Below, in pieces: positions 33,600-45,474 of a stretch of 64,000 nt of DNA; the stretch's first letter is position 1; each line of letters starts with the position of its first letter. This stretch comes from Batillaria attramentaria (lineage: Eukaryota > Mollusca > Gastropoda > Batillariidae), in assembly GCA_018292915.2 (NCBI GenBank), contig JACVVK020000058.1, forward strand, positions 1,049,001 to 1,113,000, in the 5' to 3' direction. The notes under the pieces are model-generated. The model had not been told where the DNA came from, searched no databases, and was given only the letters and a program-made list of their open reading frames with translations. Both the position numbers and the translations under genes were made by a program.

Positions 33600-35394
33600 A
33601 TTGATTATTGTTCGCTGAGGCGCGCGCGTGTGTGTGCGCGCGTGCGTGCGTGCGTGCGTGCGTGTGTGTGGTTTAAGAGGAAGAGAGAGAGTTAAGGGTC
33701 AAATGTGTAACAGGCAGCTCTACAACCGTGCCGTTTCTAATTGCATTAATATCGGCGCTTTGTCACAAATGTTTGGCGCAAAGCGCTGCGAGCTAAACTC
33801 AGCACGCACGCTCACGCGAATGGCACGCATTCTTTGATTCATTGGGAATGAACACATCACTATCACGTGTTGATATACACGAAACTATTTTCTAACTCGG
33901 TCGTTTCTTCCTAACCCACTAAAATTGAGGAAAAATAAAAAGCGTTTTTAACTGGTGTAAGTACTGAATTCTAACTGATCAAAGTCGGTCATTTTATTTT
34001 CCTGTCTTCTGGTGGCACATTAGGAAAATATAAATGTACATTGTGTTCGCCACACAATCATTCCGTAAACAAAAATATTATCCGGTTAAGTACGCTTAAC
34101 TCGATGCCATCCATTGCATGATGCTTAGCAGGTATTCCCCATCAGGCTGTGGCTGAGTATTTTTATCCAAGACGGAAATCAACCCTGAGGTTTAGCGAAA
34201 TACGAGTCGGTATACCACAGCGTGATAGGGTGTAAATGCTTTATCATCCTTTTTGAGCCAATTTGATATATTTTGAACGTTTATCCTAGCAAAAACTGAC
34301 AGTAGACAGCGGCTGCACGCAGCAGACGAACGAGTTTGTACGTCGGAAGAGCACGATGCCGACAGAATAAAGTGCGCCTGTTCATGCTGGCAAGACGGTG
34401 TCAATTCACTCATGAACTCAAATCCAAACAAAAACACAAGTTTTAAACTTCCACTACAGACACATGCATATATGTTGACGCTTTCAAGGAAATGTACATT
34501 TGTGAGGTGAATACGAAACCGATCAAGCACAGCTCAGTCTGCTCACGCTTTGCACGATTAGGGCGCGTTCAAGCGGGGGTCTTCCTGTCGCGAAATCTGA
34601 ATCTTTGTGAGTGTTTATTCTAATATTTGTAGTACATGTACACCGATTAAAGTGTCCTTCCCCCAGCAGCTACATTTTATAACTGCATGCATGACTCAAA
34701 CACTCAAACGATTCAAGAAGCTTCTGTTCAATCGGAGATCTATCTAGACCACTAATCCGCTGCCATTCTCTGCGCCGATAGCAGACGGCCAAACCAGTAA
34801 ACAGCATACATGTCGGTGAGACGCCAGCTTCGATTAAACTTTTTGTGAATGACTTTTGATAAGTGCTGGTTCAAACTGTCCGAAATTTGAGTAAGAAGTG
34901 CTTGCTAGGTACAGGCTACTGTTTTGTACTTGAACAACAAGTTTCTGAAGTTGGAAACACCGATATGCCGAGTCAAAATGTTTAGTCGTCGATGGTGTTG
35001 ACATAGGAAGCGAGGTCTCCCCCGAAGAGTAGTAATACATGTACTTGCTCATCGATGACGATGTTTTTTTTTTTTTGTTTTTTTTTTGGGGGGGGGTGTT
35101 TGTTTGATTTTTTTTTTTTGGCCAAAAGGCTGCATCTCTGTTCTTTCTGTCTGAAAGAAAGAACCTTTTTGCAGGGAACCATGCTTGAATGTCATGAGAT
35201 GTCGTGCTCTGTGTCACATGATTTCTCAAGTACAACACGGACAGTTATTCCACAGGAGACCTCCAAGAGAAAGAGGCCGCTATGGATGATATTGATTGGT
35301 TACGTTGCGAATAAGGATTGTATTCTGACTCTCGCCCGTAGCTGATTGAAAACCAAGTTTTGTTTTTTTTTTGTTTTGTTTTTCTTCGTCGTCG
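33600..35394. other. Spacer after MACPF gene 2, no gene recognised
   Basis: It contains a GCGT-rich simple repeat (33620-33670) and a block resembling the region after gene 1 (33672-33870, compare 21335-21540), which extends the gene duplication past the poly(A) site. T/G homopolymers occur near 35065-35120. The short minus-strand frames at about 34192-34530 and 34834-35238 have no recognisable domain. Confidence 0.6.
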
Positions 35395-35548
35395 GGGAGC
35401 CGGGGTGGTCGAATGGTAGAGCGTTGGACTTCTAATGCTCGGGTCGCGAGTTCGATCCCGGCTGGGGCCAAATATTGTGCTGGCTTTTTCATCGTTGCCC
35501 CGTCTTTGATATCACCCTATGTGGTGAAAAAGGACGTTAAATCCCTAA
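35395..35548 (+). repeat. tRNA-headed SINE, family 1
   Basis: Full head (GGGGAGCCGGGGTGGTCGAA), B box GCGAGTTCGATCCCGGC and body. It ends about 100 bp before the duplicated terminal exon at 35648. Confidence 0.88.
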
Positions 35549-35647
35549 ACACCCACCCATCCACCTTCTTTGTCGACGTATTGTTTTTGTTTGCCTCGTT
35601 TTCTTGTTGTACCTTCCATTTCATTTGGGTTTGTTTCTTGCGTGCAG

Positions 35648-35790
35648 AGACCGCGTGTGGCGATATGAAATCTGTCACTTCTGAAATTACTCGTCGTGGA
35701 CATATGACGACAGCAGCAACCCGGAACGACAACTATGGCAAATGCAGTCGTTGCAGTCTTCTGTGATGTACTGACGGTGAATAAAGCAAA
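35648..35790 (+). pseudogene. Isolated third copy of the MACPF terminal exon with 3' UTR
   Basis: After a good acceptor (TTTCTTGCGTGCAG) comes a 37-bp coding part equal in length to exon 9 of both MACPF genes. It reads DRVWRYEICHF then stop at 35682-35684, with Phe to Tyr in the WRF motif. Its 3' UTR aligns with those of genes 1 and 2, with AATAAA at 35780-35785. I find no copies of exons 1-8 nearby. It is either a leftover of a partial third duplicate or an alternative last exon for gene 2, which it could serve in the right phase. Classed as a pseudogene for lack of the rest. Confidence 0.7.
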
Positions 35791-35889
35791 CAAAACAAAT
35801 ATTGTGTGTGTGCTTTGTTGGCGATTGCATTTTGTTCTGTAAATGTGTATTCGTGTGCATGGTTCCTCATAGAGTGAGATTGTGAATTT

Positions 35890-36130
35890 GGATGAATGAA
35901 CTTTATTTTACAAAGATATCGGTGAGCACAAGAGCACAGTTGCTTATCTTGCAACTTGTTCATGGTACAGGGAAAACCCCTAAAAGTTACATAGAATATA
36001 CCGAACACTACAAAAGCGAAAGAAATCCGAAAAACAAATATAAAATATAGCATGAAATGCAAAGGAGCATATCGAGGAATCGACAGCTGAACATGAATAC
36101 GAGAGGTGAATATAAGGTACTGAGCACACA
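35890..36130 (-). repeat. Possible LINE 3' end fragment
   Basis: Loose resemblance to the 3' UTR of the LINE remnant at 17490-17830 (TTTATTT..., then TGCTTATCTTGCAACTTGTTC against GCCTATCTTACAAGCTGTCC). Low confidence. Similar TTTATTATACTTTATTGTCC strings at 15955 and 31280 may belong to another such tail. Confidence 0.3.
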
Positions 36131-36206
36131 CTAGCGCACGCATACAAACACTAGCGTCGACTAACAAACCTAAATAATAATAAAAACCCTCTCTCGCACA
36201 CACGGG

Positions 36207-36247
<41 letters not shown>

Positions 36248-36756
36248 ACATTTGAGCAAGTTGGTAAACAAGATAATGAAATCTGAACGCGACTTGACAA
36301 GTGGGTGAGGACAGTAAAGCCTATCCTTTTCCCGAGAATTTGCAATGGAAGCGGGTTAGCCCGAACTATAAAACTCTTGACTATCACTTCTGGGCTATCA
36401 CTTCTGGACAATACGGGAAGATCCCAAGGGATTAAGGTCACAGAGACAAGGAAAATTCCGACGTAACGACACTTTGACAGAGCTTTGTAATCGGAGGCGA
36501 CTTTTATTAGCGGAAGTTTCGTGCAAGACAGAAATAAGTTATGAGTTAATAGTAATGATAAAATTTATACATTTATACGTGTATACTTGGAAATGCATCA
36601 AAACATCACTCACACGCATATAGAACACACCCTACAACAGTAGGCACCAGGTTACATGTATCAAAGACAAGCTGAAACGGATAAATTTTATTCTCTGAAC
36701 AATACTGGAATTCGTAATACTGCTTTTCTCCTAGATTTTTGGACTTGTATGTTTTA

Positions 36757-37302
36757 TTAATCCTCATTCTGGGATTTTGCTTCTCCGTATTGTTTAATAA
36801 ATTCACTTAACATTGACAACTCCCCAAATTTCTGCCTCTTGGGTGGTTGTGTAGTGAGTGAAGATTTGATGCGATTGTATGACAGGAGTTTTCCTGTGGT
36901 ACCTTTAGAGTGGGTAAAGATGCGAACATGCAGCAGATTTTCTGGAACACTTTTCCCTGTCTTAGGAATGCCAGAGGTACAAATTTTAAGTTCTGATTTG
37001 AAATATGACAGAGTAGGTTGCTGTTTCAAGCTAGCGGGCGGCGAGTTCAAAGACTGCTGGATGGTAAAGCGTTCGCCAAAAGATTTCAAATTTCTCTTAA
37101 CAATTTTGAGAAGCTTTTCATTGGATGAGCGTAGATACAGATGAAGAGGGCGATATTCCTCTTGGGTATTTCTTTTATTTATGTACAAGGTATAGGAACC
37201 GTCACGTGCTGGTTGAAGTATGATGGCAGTACATATGATAATAGAAAAACGATTCATAACAGCGTCAACGAAGAATTGCATACGTTTTTCAATGCAGTAC
37301 AT
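36757..37302 (-). CDS. Unidentified open frame, up to 181 aa, possible terminal exon
   Basis: An open frame free of simple repeats with ordinary amino-acid composition. Its C-terminal part is rich in Lys, Ser and Leu (for example LLKIVKRNLKSFGERFTI) and it ends KQYGEAKSQNED. The stop TAA is immediately followed by AATAAA on the same strand, which would be an unusually close poly(A) signal. The N-terminal 40 codons look less protein-like and may be intron, with possible acceptors such as TTCAACCAG near 37205. I do not recognise the family. It could be the last exon of a gene lying in a neighbouring intron, a processed copy, or chance. Confidence 0.35.
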   Translation of the reverse strand: MYCIEKRMQFFVDAVMNRFSIIICTAIILQPARDGSYTLYINKRNTQEEYRPLHLYLRSSNEKLLKIVKRNLKSFGERFTIQQSLNSPPASLKQQPTLSYFKSELKICTSGIPKTGKSVPENLLHVRIFTHSKGTTGKLLSYNRIKSSLTTQPPKRQKFGELSMLSEFIKQYGEAKSQNED

Positions 37303-37572
37303 GCATTTGTAATACAGTCAATGCAGGTGTGCCATGCTTATACCCTCTCCCCCCCCCCTCCCCCCCCCCCCGCCCCATCTCACGCGCACACCCTTCCACC
37401 CACCAAGTATATATATGGCGCTCTCAATGCTTAAAGTGTGGTGGCAGTTATAATTAATAGAAAAACGAATCATCACAGCGTCAACGAAGAATTCAATACA
37501 TGCTTCGATACGTGTATTTGTAATACGACCAATGACGGTATGCCATGCTTATCCCTGTGCTCTCAATGAGCA

Positions 37573-37697
<125 letters not shown>

Positions 37698-37981
37698 GTG
37701 TGCATAATTACAGCTCTCGAATAACAACCAAGGAAAAAGTTCGTTTCGAACAGGAAGCTGCTTTCCATACTGGCAAAGGAAAACATCCTTGAGGAAAATA
37801 TCAATTTCAACGCCTTTGTCCGTACTGTCAAATTGCTTTTGTTTTTTGTTGTCGGGTTTTGTTTTTTTGTTGTTGTTGTTGTTTAGGATTTCAGCCGTAC
37901 CATCAACGGCAGTTTCCTGTCTCGTAATGAGTTTGGAATGACTGTAGTATTCACGGTGACTATCATTGCACCACTTCTACG

Positions 37982-38138
37982 GGGGAGCCGGGGTGGCCGA
38001 ATGAGCGTTGGACTTCCAATGCTCGGGTTGTGAGTTCGAATCCCGGCTGGGGCCAAATGTTTGTGCTGGCGTTTTCATCGTTGCCGCGTCTTTGATATCA
38101 CCCATATGTGGTGGAAAAGGACGTTAAACTCCCAAACA
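37982..38138 (+). repeat. tRNA-headed SINE, family 1 (plus arm of an inverted pair)
   Basis: Head GGGGAGCCGGGGTGGCCGAA; the usual GGTAG in the A box is deleted, B box intact, body to GTTAAACTCCC. A reverse copy follows at 38213-38365. Confidence 0.88.
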
Positions 38139-38212
38139 TTCACCCACCCACCCCTGTACAACTTCTACAGTGCAGAATTAATAAAAAGGTGTGTGTGGTA
38201 GTTAAGGGGTCT

Positions 38213-38365
38213 GTGTTTAACGTCTTTTTCCACCACATACGATGATATCAAAGACGGGGTAACGATGAAAAAGCCAGCACAAATATTTGGCCCCAGCCAG
38301 ATTCGAACTCACGACCAGAGCGTTAGAAGTCCAACGCTCTACCATTCGGCCACCCCGGCTCCCCG
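38213..38365 (-). repeat. tRNA-headed SINE, family 1 (minus arm of an inverted pair)
   Basis: Reverse-oriented full copy, with the head at the right end (GGGGAGCCGGGGTGGCCGAA on the minus strand). With the copy 75 bp to its left it forms a large inverted repeat, 455 bp downstream of the stop codon of Ig receptor gene C. Confidence 0.88.
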
Positions 38366-38819
38366 TAGTAATTGAGGTAATGGTAATAGAAGTATTAGTG
38401 GTGATACTAGTAGTAGCAGTAGTAAGCGTAGTAACGGTAGTAGCTTAAACAGAGAAAACATAAAGCAGCGTCTAGCAGGATGAGCAACTCCCATTGTGTC
38501 AAAAACGTGTTTCCCACAGACGCTGCCACTACTGAGTCAGTTGCCTTCTCAAACTCTATTTCAGAGCATTGTACATATGTACTGTCGCCAGCGACGAAGT
38601 GCTGATTCCTACAAATGCGTCATTTCACTAACTAGTGAAATAGGCGACAGGCACACGTTTTGGCTCATATCTTGGCGACGACAGCCCCAAAAATGCTTCA
38701 TATTTTGCACGCGTTTACGTGGTAACATGTCCTCCTTCACGTTATAAGCAAAGGCAGGCCTGTAAGCTAAAAAAAAGCTTTATATGGTGTATCTTTAAAG
38801 GTTGTCGCACGACCTGAAA

Positions 38820-39430
38820 TCAGTCTGATTCATTCACATGCTGTTCCTCGCGGGCTGCCCCAGTGAGCTTGTGCTGTACATCACCGACGTCGCTGGATGG
38901 GAGCTGCTGCACCTCAACATTCAGAGTGCTGTCCTTACTTTCTCCACCGTCTGCTGCATGAACCACGTGCTGTTGAAAAATAGTATGAATATCATGAGTT
39001 AAAGCATCTTCAGTTCCATGCTAACAACCAATATATATTCAATACATCACATTATTATCCCGAAGTGAAATTTTGGTGTGGGGGACAAACAAAACAATAA
39101 TACACATCAAATAAAACACACACACATAAGATAATGCATATTAAACACTACAGTTGAAATAGAGATTTCCATGAATTAAAGATGACATTAAACAGTCTTG
39201 GTATTAAGGTAGATGTAATCTAAAATAGCTATTTAACATTATTACACGTTAACCACATTAAAAACTCACATGAACGGTGCCACATACGAGAAGGAAAAAT
39301 TCTTTGCCCCGAGTGGGACTCGAACCCCTAACCTCTCGCATTGGTGACAAGTCTCTTAACCACTAGACCACCGACCACCGACCGCCCACACACATTCATC
39401 ACATTCAAAAATCACGGACTTCATCCTGCA

Positions 39431-39475
<45 letters not shown>

Positions 39476-40104
39476 GGGCAGTCTACTATTGTTGCTTATA
39501 TGTTACAGACAATGAACATATATACGTTCTCGTTGCCTTACACACGTTAGCTAGTTTTACTGTATTCGTTTTACTGTATGTAGATTCGCGTTGGCATCTG
39601 CCAGTACAAACCTGTAATCAAGGATCGCACATACATGCACAACTGTACAATAATCATGTTTAGTAACATCATTTATCAGATAGTCCGTTGTCGTTTCACT
39701 GCATTCGTGTGTTCATAAGTGTACATTTACCTGGATGTCTCCCGGTTGGCGTTGAGCTTCAGTTTCCACTTGTACATTATGTACAAAGTCAGACTGACGA
39801 TCAGGAGCTGGTGGGTGTTCAGCTCGTTTCTTCCTCTCCACTTGATTGTAGACTGCACTTCGACTCCGACCTTTCTTGTTGACCTGCTCGACACAAGGAA
39901 AGCGTTCGTTTGTTTGACCGTGGAATATGTAGGCTGTTCGGTTGTTTTTTTTTTTTTTTTTTTTTTTGGGGGGGGGGGGGGGTCCAGATGACGTAGATAT
40001 ATTGCAAAAATTATTTAATTCAGTTACTTCATCCGAAAAAAAAAAACTGTTGGACGCTCTGGTTGTTGTTGTTGTTGGTGGTGATGGTGGTGGTGGTGGT
40101 GGTG

Positions 40105-40138
<34 letters not shown>

Positions 40139-41433
40139 TTGTTTTATGTTCATTTGTTTGTGTGCGTTTGTGTTGGGGTGGGGTGGGGAGGGGGGGGGGT
40201 GCTGACGTCTAATTCAATGTGTTCTGTACGGCAATTTCTCCGCCATGTGTGTAAACTGGTTCATATGAGCACGATTATAAGTTTTGACTCGTTCTGCTCT
40301 GTTGTCTTACTGTTTGACGGCGATCTAGCTGTAACTGTGTATCTGTACGTGAATACAATGTTTAAACCAATACGAGCAGCTGATTACCTTTGCGTATTCA
40401 TAAGCAGGAGGTTGACTAGCTCTGGCGTGTTTTGGGACCTTGTTGACGACAGCATAGGCGCCTGAATTGGCATCACTAAAAGGTTGACAAAGGCTTGGCG
40501 GCTTGGTGTCGTCAAAATTTGAAGGGCAATTAACATAATGTGACGGAAGACCAGAACCGCTGTGATCCGCGATGGTGATTCGACGATTTGTAGAACAAGG
40601 AGGGGGACTGGGAAAGACGTCTTCTGCGCTGGCATACGCAGGGTCCACATCTGAATAGGGGGAGAATAGGCTGACTCCGCTACGGTCTTCGAGGACAAAG
40701 CGACGTTCAGTAGAAACGGCCGAGGACTTTGCTGCAGTTTCTTTCGCATTGGTGCTTCCTTCCAGCTCCACCTCAGAGTAACCCGCGGAGGTGCCAGCTG
40801 CATCGGTGTTCACCAGAGCAAAGCGAGGTGCTGATTTCACCGGACTTCCGCTGTCCACCGAAGCGTAGCCAGCAGATGTTTCTTCTTCATTTGTCTTGAG
40901 CTCTACCGAAGCGTAACCAAAAGATATTTTCTGCTCGTCCGTTTTGTTGTCCACCGAAGCGTGACCAAATGACGTGGTTTGTTCGTCTGTCTTGAGCTCT
41001 ACTGAAGAGTAGCCGAAGGACGTTTCTTGTTCGTCTGTTTTGACGGTGAATGTAGAGGTGGAAGGGGCAGCTGGGGAGGACAAGGCTGAAGGCGTAGTCG
41101 AGCAACTTGGTTGTCTTGTCTTCATAAAGAGATCACTGTCTTCGTAAAGGATGTTGATATGCTCTTCCACAACTGTATACAGCAGACAAAATAATGTGTT
41201 CAGTGAAGCAAAAGTTGAATGCCTCTCGGTAATTTAAAGTTTAAATCGCTGTATTTACATCAGCTGGGGAATCAGTGTGGTATAGGGAGAACACCGAAGA
41301 AGAATGTTTTCCTTTAATCCAAATTTTAAAGTTTTCTTGCGGTGAATATTGTTTCAGCTATCTTTTATACGGAGAAAATGTAGTTAGAATTAGAAACACA
41401 TGATTCTATTTTCTATGCTATGCATTATTATCA

Positions 41434-41474
<41 letters not shown>

Positions 41475-44400
41475 GTACCATCATCATTGTCGTTTATGAG
41501 GCTTTCCTTCCTGTTACCTGCTGTTCCTAAACAAAAAAGGTAAAAACAAAAATACACACAATAGGAAACGCACACGAAATGTGACAATCCATTACCAGTT
41601 ACAAAACCCTGTCTTTAATTACCCTTGTCTGCAGATTAGATATCGAATACTTGTCCACCCATGCACGTAACAAGCTTTGCAGTAAGGACGTACACCTAAC
41701 GGGAAAACCTCGGGTCCTGTCTCTACACCATAACGGGTTTTGTTTGTTTGTTTGTTTGTTTGTTTGTTGTTGTTGTTGTTGTTTTTGCTTCTTCTTTTCT
41801 TTTTTCTTTTTTTTTTTTTTTGGGGGGGTGGGGGTGTTTTTATTTTTGTTTGTTTGGTTCGTTTGTTTGTTTGTTTGTTTGTTTGGTTGGTTGTTTTTTT
41901 TGTGTGTGTTTTTTTTTTTTGGGGGGGGGGGGTGGTGGTGGTGGGTGGTTTGTTCTGTTTTGTTTAACGGGAGGGTGGGTGGGGGGATTATTTTACCTGC
42001 TATATATTTTATTTCATGTGCTCGGGATATCATTTATATCAAATTTACACACATGACTTTGGGGACTCAATAAAAAGGAACAAGTGCTTGAAACAATCTG
42101 AAGTAAGTTGACAATGTGTCTCGAATGCTATACAGTCATGACGGCTGCGTTAGTAGATGACAGTTTTTTATGTCAGACGCTCTATTCGAAAATACTTACA
42201 GGGTTTGTCGTCAAACAAATTGCCAGGATTCGACGATGCTTCACTCGGAGGATATGAAATATTCTGCCGTACACTAAAAGCACTGACTGTAAAGGAAGTG
42301 TTGGAGAAAAGATAATACCAGTCTACCTTTGCATCGATTGCAAATCTCAACGATGATGATGACACAGATGATGAAGACGATGAAACCGCCACCGGTACCG
42401 CCTGCCAGAAGAGCTATCAGAGGCGTGTACGTGCGCGCTGAATATGAAGAAAGATGTAAACGATCATGAAGAAATGGAAATAAAGATGCTTACACGTTTC
42501 GCTTAAATAAATACAAAAAACCCTATCACCGGCCCCCGTAGTGTAGTGGTTAGCACTTCGGATCATGGACCGGGAGACCCGGGTTCGAGTCCCACCCGAG
42601 GCAAGCGGGATTTTTCCTACCTAGGTCGGCTCCTACCCAGAGCGGGTGTGCTATGGGCCCAATGGGGAGGCTGTTGCCACAGAGCCGAGCTTCACCCACT
42701 TCACGGGTGCGACTTTGGGGGTGCTTCCCTTGGTATGACACGTCTTATGATGTGGATGATTACACAGCCGGCACCGCAGATGCCGTAGTTTCCGGGCCTG
42801 GTTAATGCCGGGATATTTATGACAGGAAGCGTGGAATACGGCTCTGTCCCGCAGTCCCAAACCACACGGACCTCCATAGCATCATCTTACCATCATCCTC
42901 ATCTCCATCATCATGCATAATAAAAACTGCCCCAGCTTTCGAGCCCTCCGTGGATTCCACCCATCACCTGGGAGGAACAGCACTGGAACTGGCAAAAAGG
43001 GTTGGGGCAGTAAAAAACAACAACAACAACAACAACAAAACCCCCCCAAAATACCCTATCAGTTATAGGTATCTAAAAAATGCGCGTACATGAACATAAA
43101 CTAATCATACAATAGAACTGAGCAGAAAAGATAAGGCTGTTTCATGTTTTGTTCCGTACAATATGATCACATCAAAGATCTTTAGTGGGAAACGTTAAAA
43201 CATGAAGTGATAAACATATTCTTCTCGAAAAAGAAATCTTTGTTTAAATCAATAATTTAAGGCTTAACGGGGTTATTTAAGGCTTAACGCCGCGCAAGCA
43301 ACAGGACTAGAACGTCCACTGAAACCTTGTCACAAGATACAATTGAAAGGAACATCTTACACTGCACTCGCATAGTGTAGTTTACAAATCCCACTACACT
43401 TGTGTTCCATGTCTGTGTACAGTTGTACACCGTCCCATCCAAATCACGTGTAACGTTATGCACAGTCAGCTGGTGACTGGTGAATCCAGACCATTGTAAG
43501 ACTGAGGGCGGACTGCCAGGATCAGTAGTGGTGCAGTCACAGGTCAGAGTGTCGCCTTCCATCACATACTGTGGACAGTTCGTTTGTGTCTTGGGTGTAC
43601 GTGGAACGCCTGTGTAAGAAGGTAAATTCACGGTCACTGTGACCAACAGGCAACGCTCTGTCACTATCAGTATAAATGCATAGTTCATGTTAGCAAACTT
43701 CAAACAGACAGACAGACAGACAAAATACGTTCTTGTACAAACTTCAGCTTCACTACAACCGTCGCCATTTCCTTACTTATTGTAATGTTTCCGACCATGT
43801 GCCGTTCCTCGTGTGCAGGCTGATAGTGTAAGAAATATGTGTAGACGTCCTCTTCAGGTGGCAGTGACCTTGTGAAGATGCAGTGGCCGCTTGTGTTCAC
43901 TCGGGCCTCGGGGTCATCCGCTGTGAAAGACGTTGACCAAGTATCTCCTGAAGTACTCTGAGGATTTTACATGAATACTGATTGAGGGACGAGGAACTCA
44001 AGTGACTTTTTATGAAATCATCAACTAGAAATAATTAATTGACAAGTAAACAGAACCTGAAATAATTATCACTGAACCGGGACAACGAACTCACGTGACT
44101 GAAATCACCAAACAGAAAGAGATACTTGTCAAGTGAACACAGTCTGAAGTATAACTGAGCAGTATTTTCTTAGATTAAAAAAAAACTCATACCGGACTTA
44201 CCTGAGACCATCTGCACGCGTAGCTATCATTTGTTATACCATCGACTTGTATTCTGCAGCTCCCTGACACTGTCCAGTCTCCAGCGTTCTCCGTCAGTCC
44301 ACAGTCACTGATGGTTCCTTTTTCTTGGGGAGAAATGGTGTCTGAACAGTATGTTAATTATCAGTGATACCGACAAACAACACAGCACAGAGAGACAGCA

Positions 44401-44788
44401 CAGTGCATACAGAGATGCAGGTAACCATTCATGCAGGCAGACAGGAAGGTGAACCGCCAGACAGACGGAAAAAGTAGTGGAAGGACGGACGGACAGGCAG
44501 GCATGCAGGCAGGCAGACAGGCAATTGAACCGCCAAACAGACGGACACACATGTGGAAGGGTGGGCGCGGACAGGCAGGCACGCAGACAGAACGACAGAC
44601 AGACACAGCCAATTTACACGTCTGCATAATAATTATATCACTGACATCTCGACATCATGCTGATCATGGCAGTTTCTATTGAATGAAAATATAAAGAATA
44701 CACCACGACAAATTAATGTGTTCTCACCATCACACGCAACACAGGCGATGAACGGCAGAATGAACACCAGCTTTAACCAGTGCTGCAT
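38820..44788 (-). CDS. Ig-domain type I receptor, gene C (9 coding exons, long tyrosine-rich tail)
   Basis: Coding exons in transcript order: 44788-44728, 44323-44202, 43957-43777, 43609-43361, 42437-42327, 42286-42200, 41172-40388, 39883-39731 and 38969-38820. The total is 1899 bp (632 residues), and phases agree throughout. Order: signal peptide (HWLKLVFILPFIACVAC); a first Ig-like fold split over two exons (cysteines in SGSCRIQV and SGHCIF, tyrosine corner near DVYTYFLHY); a second Ig domain with the Cys pair in LTCDC and VYNCTQTW; a transmembrane helix in exon 5 (GGFIVFIICVIIIV); and a cytoplasmic tail of about 360 residues. The tail has a four-copy 18-residue repeat ending FGYSSVEL, FGHASVDN, FGYASVEL and AGYASVDS, plus further YxxV sites (AGYSEV, SPYSDV, GAYAVV, AVYNQV). 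It lacks the extra Ig exon of genes A and B and has an unrelated tail. Probably a cell-surface receptor signalling through tyrosine phosphorylation; ligand unknown. Confidence 0.82.
39268..39385 (-). repeat. tRNA-headed SINE, family 3
   Basis: Third copy of the family seen at 4218-4375 and 21625-21785 (minus-strand B box GGGGTTCGAGTCCCACTC). Last intron of Ig gene C; a (TC)n tract follows at 39433-39472. Confidence 0.75.
41735..41975. repeat. Low-complexity (TTTG)n, poly-T and poly-G tract
   Basis: Repeated GTTT/TGTTTGTT units with T and G homopolymers, in the intron before the long tail exon of Ig gene C. Overlapping open frames are artefacts. Confidence 0.9.
42531..43035 (+). repeat. tRNA-headed SINE, family 2
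   Basis: Second full copy: head GGCCCCCGTAGTGTAGTGG, B box CGGGTTCGAGTCCCACCC, body as at 23085-23510 with extra sequence in the middle, ending in a CAA repeat. Between the second Ig exon and the transmembrane exon of gene C, where genes A and B may carry an additional Ig exon. Confidence 0.85.
44410..44605. repeat. GGCAGACAG-type simple repeat in intron 1 of gene C
   Basis: CAGACAGACGGAC/GGCAGGCAGACAGGC repeats with a duplicated block containing GAACCGCCAGACAGACGG. A related array is at 50895-51065 in intron 1 of gene B. Confidence 0.8.
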
Positions 44789-45034
44789 TTTGGCTGTGCT
44801 GCTTGTCAGCGCATTGTGGTGTGTCGGCTGCAAACAAACTTCTCAATACCTTCGTTCATTGTAGTCTTTTGAAAGTTTCCTTGTGGGAGTGCCACATTGT
44901 TAACATGCACACGACACTGACAAAAGCTATAACGTCAGTTTCGTAAAGCAGTTTCCTGGTAGCTTTCAAATGATGATTGCTACTGATTGTGGGCGGATGG
45001 GTGGGCGGGTGGAGTGGGTGTTTAGGAATTTACT

Positions 45035-45187
45035 TACTTAATGTCCTTTTCCACCACCTAAGGATGTTATCAAAGACGGGGCAAGGAGAAAAAGGCCAAC
45101 ACAAATATTTGGCCCCACCCGGGAATCGAACTCACGACGCGAGCATTAAGAGTCCAACACTCTACCATTCGGCTATCCCGGTTCCCC
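45035..45187 (-). repeat. tRNA-headed SINE, family 1
   Basis: Reverse copy with the head ending at about 45187 (GGGGAACCGGGATAGCCGAA). About 250 bp upstream of the gene C start codon, in the likely promoter region. Confidence 0.85.
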
Positions 45188-45393
45188 TCCTGATTGTGGA
45201 AGGTACTGTAACTATAGCATGTTTTAGAAGCAACCGTCAGACCCTGTGGCTAATTGCAACTAGCGTGTTCGAGCTAAAGCTGATAATAAGGACACCACGC
45301 AAAAAGGCGATATGTGTTGTACTGTACAATATGTAGTGACTGTAGTTATTTGGCTATTTAATGTTGAATTATTGTTTCGTTGCTTTTGTTTTG

Positions 45394-45399
<6 letters not shown>

Positions 45400-45460
<61 letters not shown>
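45400..45460. repeat. (TG)n-(AG)n microsatellite
   Basis: TG run followed by GA run; a similar TG run is found at 51849-51877 in the equivalent place upstream of gene B. Confidence 0.93.
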
Positions 45461-45463
<3 letters not shown>

Positions 45464-45474
45464 CACATGCGCCC

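Noticed and set aside
34192..34530. 112-codon minus-strand frame
   Set aside because: No recognisable motif, no splice or poly(A) context, and no duplicate to compare with.
41510..41535. Tiny extra exon in the gene C tail (acceptor TTTAG with a GTAACA donor)
   Set aside because: Including it in phase 1 would create a stop codon at the join; splicing 42200 directly to 41172 keeps the frame.
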